Of a DNA stretch of 9,040 nt, positions 6,474 to 9,040 are shown one piece after another. The position numbers and the translations under genes were made by a program. Below the pieces are notes generated by a model that had not been told where the DNA came from, did no database searches, and worked only from the letters and a program-made list of their open reading frames with translations. Within the stretch, counting starts at the first letter, position 1; each line of letters starts with the position of its first letter. The stretch comes from Gammaproteobacteria bacterium (GTDB taxonomy: Bacteria; Pseudomonadota; Gammaproteobacteria; Steroidobacterales; Steroidobacteraceae). The stretch spans positions 1 to 9,040 of the forward strand of contig DAIDKA010000140.1 of the NCBI GenBank assembly GCA_027451085.1, written 5' to 3'.

Positions 6474-7223
6474 ATGGCTGACCTGGAACATGACCCGGCG
6501 TGCGCCGACATAGGCGACGAACTGCATTTCTGCCGCACTTGTGCCTTTGCCGCCGCCTGCCTCAACAGCGGTTATGACAAGGCGCGGCTGACGCGGCTGC
6601 ACACGCTCATCGAGCACACCGAGATCCTGCCGCGCGGCGCCAGGCTGTTCCGCGAAGGCGGGCCTTTCAGCACCATCGCGGCCGTGCGCACCGGCGCGGT
6701 GAAAACCTGCCGCGCCGATGCCGAAGGGCGCGAGCAGGTGCTGGGCTTCTTCCTGCCGGGCGAGGTCATCGGCCTGAACGCCATCGCCAACGGCTGCTAT
6801 CCCTGCGACGGCGTCGTGCTCGAGGACACCGTGCTGTGCCAGGTGTCCTTTGCCAGCATGGCGGACCTCGCCACGCGCATGCCCGCGCTGCAGGCGCGGC
6901 TGTTCGCGCTGCTGTCCGAGGACATCGGCAGGGCCGGGTTGCTGGCCGGAGATTTCCCAGCACGCGAACGGCTGGCCGCCTTCATCCTGTCACTGTCACG
7001 CCGCTACGCGGCGCGTGGCGGCAGTGCCACCCGCCTGCGCCTGCCAATGACCTGGAGCGACATCGCCTGTCACCTGCGCCTAGCGCCGGAGACCATCAGC
7101 CGGCAGATGAAAGGGTTCCAGGAGGAGGGCCTGATGAGCGTCGGGCGGCGCGAGGTCACCATCGACGACATGCAGCGCCTCGAAGCCCTGGCGGGGGACA
7201 TGCTGCGGGGATTGCCGGCGTAG
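6474..7223 (+). CDS. fnr: FNR-type transcriptional regulator with 4Fe-4S cysteine set
   Basis: A 249-residue Crp/FNR-family activator-repressor. With the ATG at 6474, the cysteines fall at C20-x2-C23-x5-C29 and Cys122. These are the numbers of the four cluster ligands in E. coli FNR, which supports this start over the in-frame ATG at 6396 (26 extra residues unlike the family). In FNR an oxygen-labile [4Fe-4S] cluster permits dimerisation and DNA binding without oxygen; NO also damages the cluster. Residues about 45-130 form the cyclic-nucleotide-like beta-roll, about 135-178 the dimerisation helix, and about 190-235 the helix-turn-helix. The recognition helix has E206-T-I-S209-R210, specific for TTGA/TCAA. 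Positions 24 and 28, Ser and Leu in E. coli and important for oxygen tuning, are both Ala here. It diverges from the globin gene across a shared 186-bp region holding a perfect FNR box. No strong ribosome binding site is visible. Confidence 0.92.
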   Translation: MADLEHDPACADIGDELHFCRTCAFAAACLNSGYDKARLTRLHTLIEHTEILPRGARLFREGGPFSTIAAVRTGAVKTCRADAEGREQVLGFFLPGEVIGLNAIANGCYPCDGVVLEDTVLCQVSFASMADLATRMPALQARLFALLSEDIGRAGLLAGDFPARERLAAFILSLSRRYAARGGSATRLRLPMTWSDIACHLRLAPETISRQMKGFQEEGLMSVGRREVTIDDMQRLEALAGDMLRGLPA

Positions 7224-7276
7224 GCGCTGTGTCGGGCATGGACCGCCAGCGGCAGCCTCGATCCTTGGTATGTGCT

Positions 7277-8344
7277 TTATGACACTGACGGGTGCGCCGT
7301 CAGGCGCTCCAGCGCGATCTCCAGCGACTGATCATCGAACAGCCTGTCCTTGCGTTCGGCAGCCTCCGGCCCGCCGCGCCATGCGCGCAGACCCTGCCGC
7401 ATGGCGGATAAGGTAGGGGCTACTCTTTCCCGTGACAGCAGCCAGTCCACGGTTGCCAGTAGTTCCAGGCCATAGGGCGATTCGAACCCGTCGATCAGGC
7501 TGGTGGCTGCCTCCAGCGCGGGCGCATAGTCCTTAGCTTCACTCCGGAGGTAGGTCTGCACGAAATTCCGGCGGTTGTCCTCGAACCAGATGACGTCTAG
7601 CGGGCTGGCATCGCTGATGCGCTTGTCGCAGTGCAGGTAGCTGCCGTCCAGTTTGTCCAGCATGTGGCGCAGGTTGTCGGCGTAAGGGCCGTACTTGCGC
7701 GCTTCGAAATTCAGTTCTAGGGAGGCTAGGCCGGTTCGCTCTATGGCTCGTTCCAGGAACCAGGCGAGTTTCTGGATTTCCAATAGACTGCACTCGATGC
7801 CCATGACCCAGTACTGCCGTACCAGTTCGGCGATCAGGGCACGGGCTGGGGTCAGCTTTTCCACCCCCGCCCGCTTGGCCACGTTCTGGTACTGCTGCCT
7901 TGGCTCGAACACCAGGATCTCGGCGCTCAGGTCGCCCAGCGCAGTCTGAATTTGCGTCCGCACGGCTGGCCAGGGCAGGCCGCCATTACCGGCGCCCAGC
8001 GGAGGAATGGCCACGGACTTGATCTGGTGCCTGATCAGGAACCGGCGCAAATCCTGCAGCCCCTCGATGATCCATTCCATCCGAGAGTCGCCGCGCCAGT
8101 GCTGCTTGGTCGGGAAATTCACGATCCAGCGCGGTCCATCCAGTTCGCTCACCTCGGTGACGAACATTTTGCCGGTCTGGACTTCCTTGGCTTTGCAAGC
8201 GGCGGCGTAGCGCCGGAAATTTTCCGGGAACCGCTCCTTGAACATCGGGGCGATGCCTTTGCCCATCACCCCCACCGTATTGACGGTGTTGACCAGCGCC
8301 TCGGCGCGGGCTTCCAGTAGGTTGCCGTGAGTGAAGGTGATCAT
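7277..8344 (-). CDS. darG: DarG: DNA ADP-ribosyl glycohydrolase antitoxin (macrodomain)
   Basis: A 355-residue antitoxin of the DarTG system. Residues 1-150 are a macrodomain that removes ADP-ribose from thymidine in DNA. It shows 'GNLLEARAEALVNTVN' with Asn22, 'GVMGKGIA' (25-32), Lys80 in 'NFPTKQHW' (the position of the catalytic lysine reported for Thermus DarG) and the ligand loop PPLGAGNGG (114-122). Residues about 165-355 are the C-terminal domain expected to bind and neutralise DarT. It contains 'EIQKLAWFLE' and 'EARKYGPYA', reminiscent of the Panacea/SocA antitoxin fold. The start is the ATG at 8344, because it matches the family N-terminus 'MITFTHGNLLEA' and shares its A with the DarT stop (TGATG), a sign of translational coupling; a GTG four codons earlier is less likely. 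No recognisable ribosome binding site is seen. The gene looks intact although its toxin partner is interrupted. Confidence 0.95.
   Translation of the reverse strand: MITFTHGNLLEARAEALVNTVNTVGVMGKGIAPMFKERFPENFRRYAAACKAKEVQTGKMFVTEVSELDGPRWIVNFPTKQHWRGDSRMEWIIEGLQDLRRFLIRHQIKSVAIPPLGAGNGGLPWPAVRTQIQTALGDLSAEILVFEPRQQYQNVAKRAGVEKLTPARALIAELVRQYWVMGIECSLLEIQKLAWFLERAIERTGLASLELNFEARKYGPYADNLRHMLDKLDGSYLHCDKRISDASPLDVIWFEDNRRNFVQTYLRSEAKDYAPALEAATSLIDGFESPYGLELLATVDWLLSRERVAPTLSAMRQGLRAWRGGPEAAERKDRLFDDQSLEIALERLTAHPSVS
7285..7303. terminator. Perfect 7-bp hairpin at the darG 3' end
   Basis: CTGACGG and CCGTCAG flank a 5-base loop, inside the last codons of darG and about 60 bp after the convergent fnr stop codon. 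It could stall polymerase from either side, but no T-run follows on either strand, so a classic intrinsic terminator is not supported. It may simply be a coding coincidence. Confidence 0.25.
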
Positions 8345-8994
8345 CAGAAGTACCACGTAGTACGCGTATGGACCGGCAGATCCAGGTTACGCAACTGAAC
8401 CTGACGTTCGATATCCTGCCTGAGCTGGTCGGTGTAGCACACAACACCCATCAGGCCGGTGATCGGAAAATTCCGGTGAATCAGTGCCTCGGCCTGGTAA
8501 CGCTCGAACTTGGCCGGATCGTCCGGGTCTCTCTTGAAGTCCCGAGCTTGCAGGATTCTCCAGTCGATTTTATCCAGATCGGCAAGGTCCGCATAGTAGT
8601 GGGCCCACCGGTAATACGCATGGCTATCGGTGAACAGGAAAGGCAGGCCTTGGGCGGCAACTTTGCGCAGGCTGGAGACGAGGATGAGGATTTCCTCGTT
8701 CGGCCGTGTGCGAACCCCGCTGCGTCCGGACCCGATGTTGCGCAGCATCGGTGAGAACGGGGTGAAGTAAAACGGGACGTAGTCGCCCAGGACACCGCCT
8801 GGTGGAAGGCGGACAGCGTGGTTCGTCCTCTTGTCGATCAGTTCAGGGCTGCCGATGGTGACTCAGTTCGGAGCCCGAACGGCGCTGTTGCCGCAATGCA
8901 GGCCGTTGTCCAGAATCCAGGGTAGATTGTCGCGGTGCACGATGCGCCAGATCAGCGCCTTTTCCGGGTTGAGGTTGGAGTAGTTGTAGGGCAC
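8344..8994 (-). pseudogene. darT: DarT: ssDNA thymidine ADP-ribosyltransferase toxin, interrupted by in-frame TGA
   Basis: Read from GTG 8992-8994 to TGA 8344-8346, this is a continuous 217-codon DarT gene with one internal stop (TGA, 8863-8865, codon 44). The family pattern runs on both sides of it. Before the stop come 'NPEKALIWRIVHRDNLPW' and 'ILDNGLHCGNSAV'. After it come 'IGSPELIDKR', 'GDYVPFYFTPFSPML', 'RPNEEILILVS', 'FTDSHAYY', 'DWRILQARDFKRDPDDP', 'YQAEALIHR' and a 'WYF' C-terminus. Glu169 in YQAEALI is the likely catalytic glutamate; Arg56 lies in the expected NAD-pocket region. DarT ADP-ribosylates thymidine in single-stranded DNA and blocks replication, including that of phages. 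From memory, E. coli DarT has Trp at the stop position, so one TGG-to-TGA change would explain it. The longest ATG-initiated remnant (134 residues from 8748) lacks the NAD-binding N-terminal part and should be inactive. A sequencing error or UGA readthrough is possible. Confidence 0.9.
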
Positions 8995-9013
8995 CGGCTC
9001 AGGTCAGCCCGAA

Positions 9014-9040
9014 TTAACGCTCGAAGAACGCGGCCAGCTT
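9014..9040 (-). CDS. C-terminal end of an unidentified gene (partial)
   Basis: On the minus strand the last 27 bases read as eight residues, KLAAFFER, followed by TAA at 9014-9016. The codons (aag, ctg, gcc, gcg, ttc, ttc, gag, cgt) are the preferred ones in this window, and the stop lies 19 bp before the darT GTG. A co-transcribed upstream gene is therefore plausible. DarTG pairs often sit inside restriction-modification operons, so a restriction subunit is possible, but eight residues do not identify it. Confidence 0.35.
   Translation of the reverse strand, partial: KLAAFFER

Overview
The window looks like chromosomal DNA of a high-GC gammaproteobacterium. The strongest taxonomic clue is a full-length PlsB-type glycerol-3-phosphate acyltransferase. 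Strong G/C bias at third codon positions and an FNR-family regulator with gammaproteobacterial cysteine spacing fit a Xanthomonadales/Nevskiales/Steroidobacterales-like lineage. That placement is an inference, because the window carries no rRNA or other marker gene.

Left part, + strand (1-4932). The window opens with the C-terminal part of a divergent contractile phage tail-sheath-like protein, probably cut by the left edge (1-723). It is followed by a small alpha/beta hydrolase (819-1343), plsB (1411-3816) and a secreted protein made of two NTF2-like repeats (3832-4932). The last three are closely spaced and may be co-transcribed.

Middle, - strand plus a divergent regulator (4929-7223). A group I truncated haemoglobin (5925-6287) and a ferredoxin-FAD-NAD reductase (4929-5915) form a two-gene - strand unit. 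An FNR-type regulator (6474-7223) diverges from it. The shared upstream region holds a perfect TTGACCTAGGTCAA palindrome. Its centre lies 41.5 bp upstream of the transcription start predicted from a -10-like hexamer, which is the geometry of an FNR class II activated promoter. Together the three genes look like an oxygen- or NO-responsive globin module: FNR-type sensor, globin, and a dedicated reductase, in effect a flavohaemoglobin split over two polypeptides. The globin-reductase stop codon and the left-hand + strand stop codon share one CTAG.

Right part, - strand (7277-9040). This is a DarTG toxin-antitoxin pair. The DarG antitoxin is intact, with a macrodomain plus a C-terminal toxin-binding domain, and overlaps the DarT stop codon (TGATG). 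The DarT toxin can be read as one continuous 216-residue family member from a GTG at 8994, except for a single in-frame TGA at codon 44. The toxin is therefore disrupted (or recoded) while the antitoxin is kept. Nine codons that look like the end of another gene lie just upstream of darT. The codon and base composition of this part is visibly less G/C-biased than the left part, as expected of an accessory defence island.

No rRNA, tRNA, CRISPR array, insertion sequence or origin was seen. The only stretches without coding sequence are short: 724-818, 1344-1410, 6288-6473 and 7224-7276.
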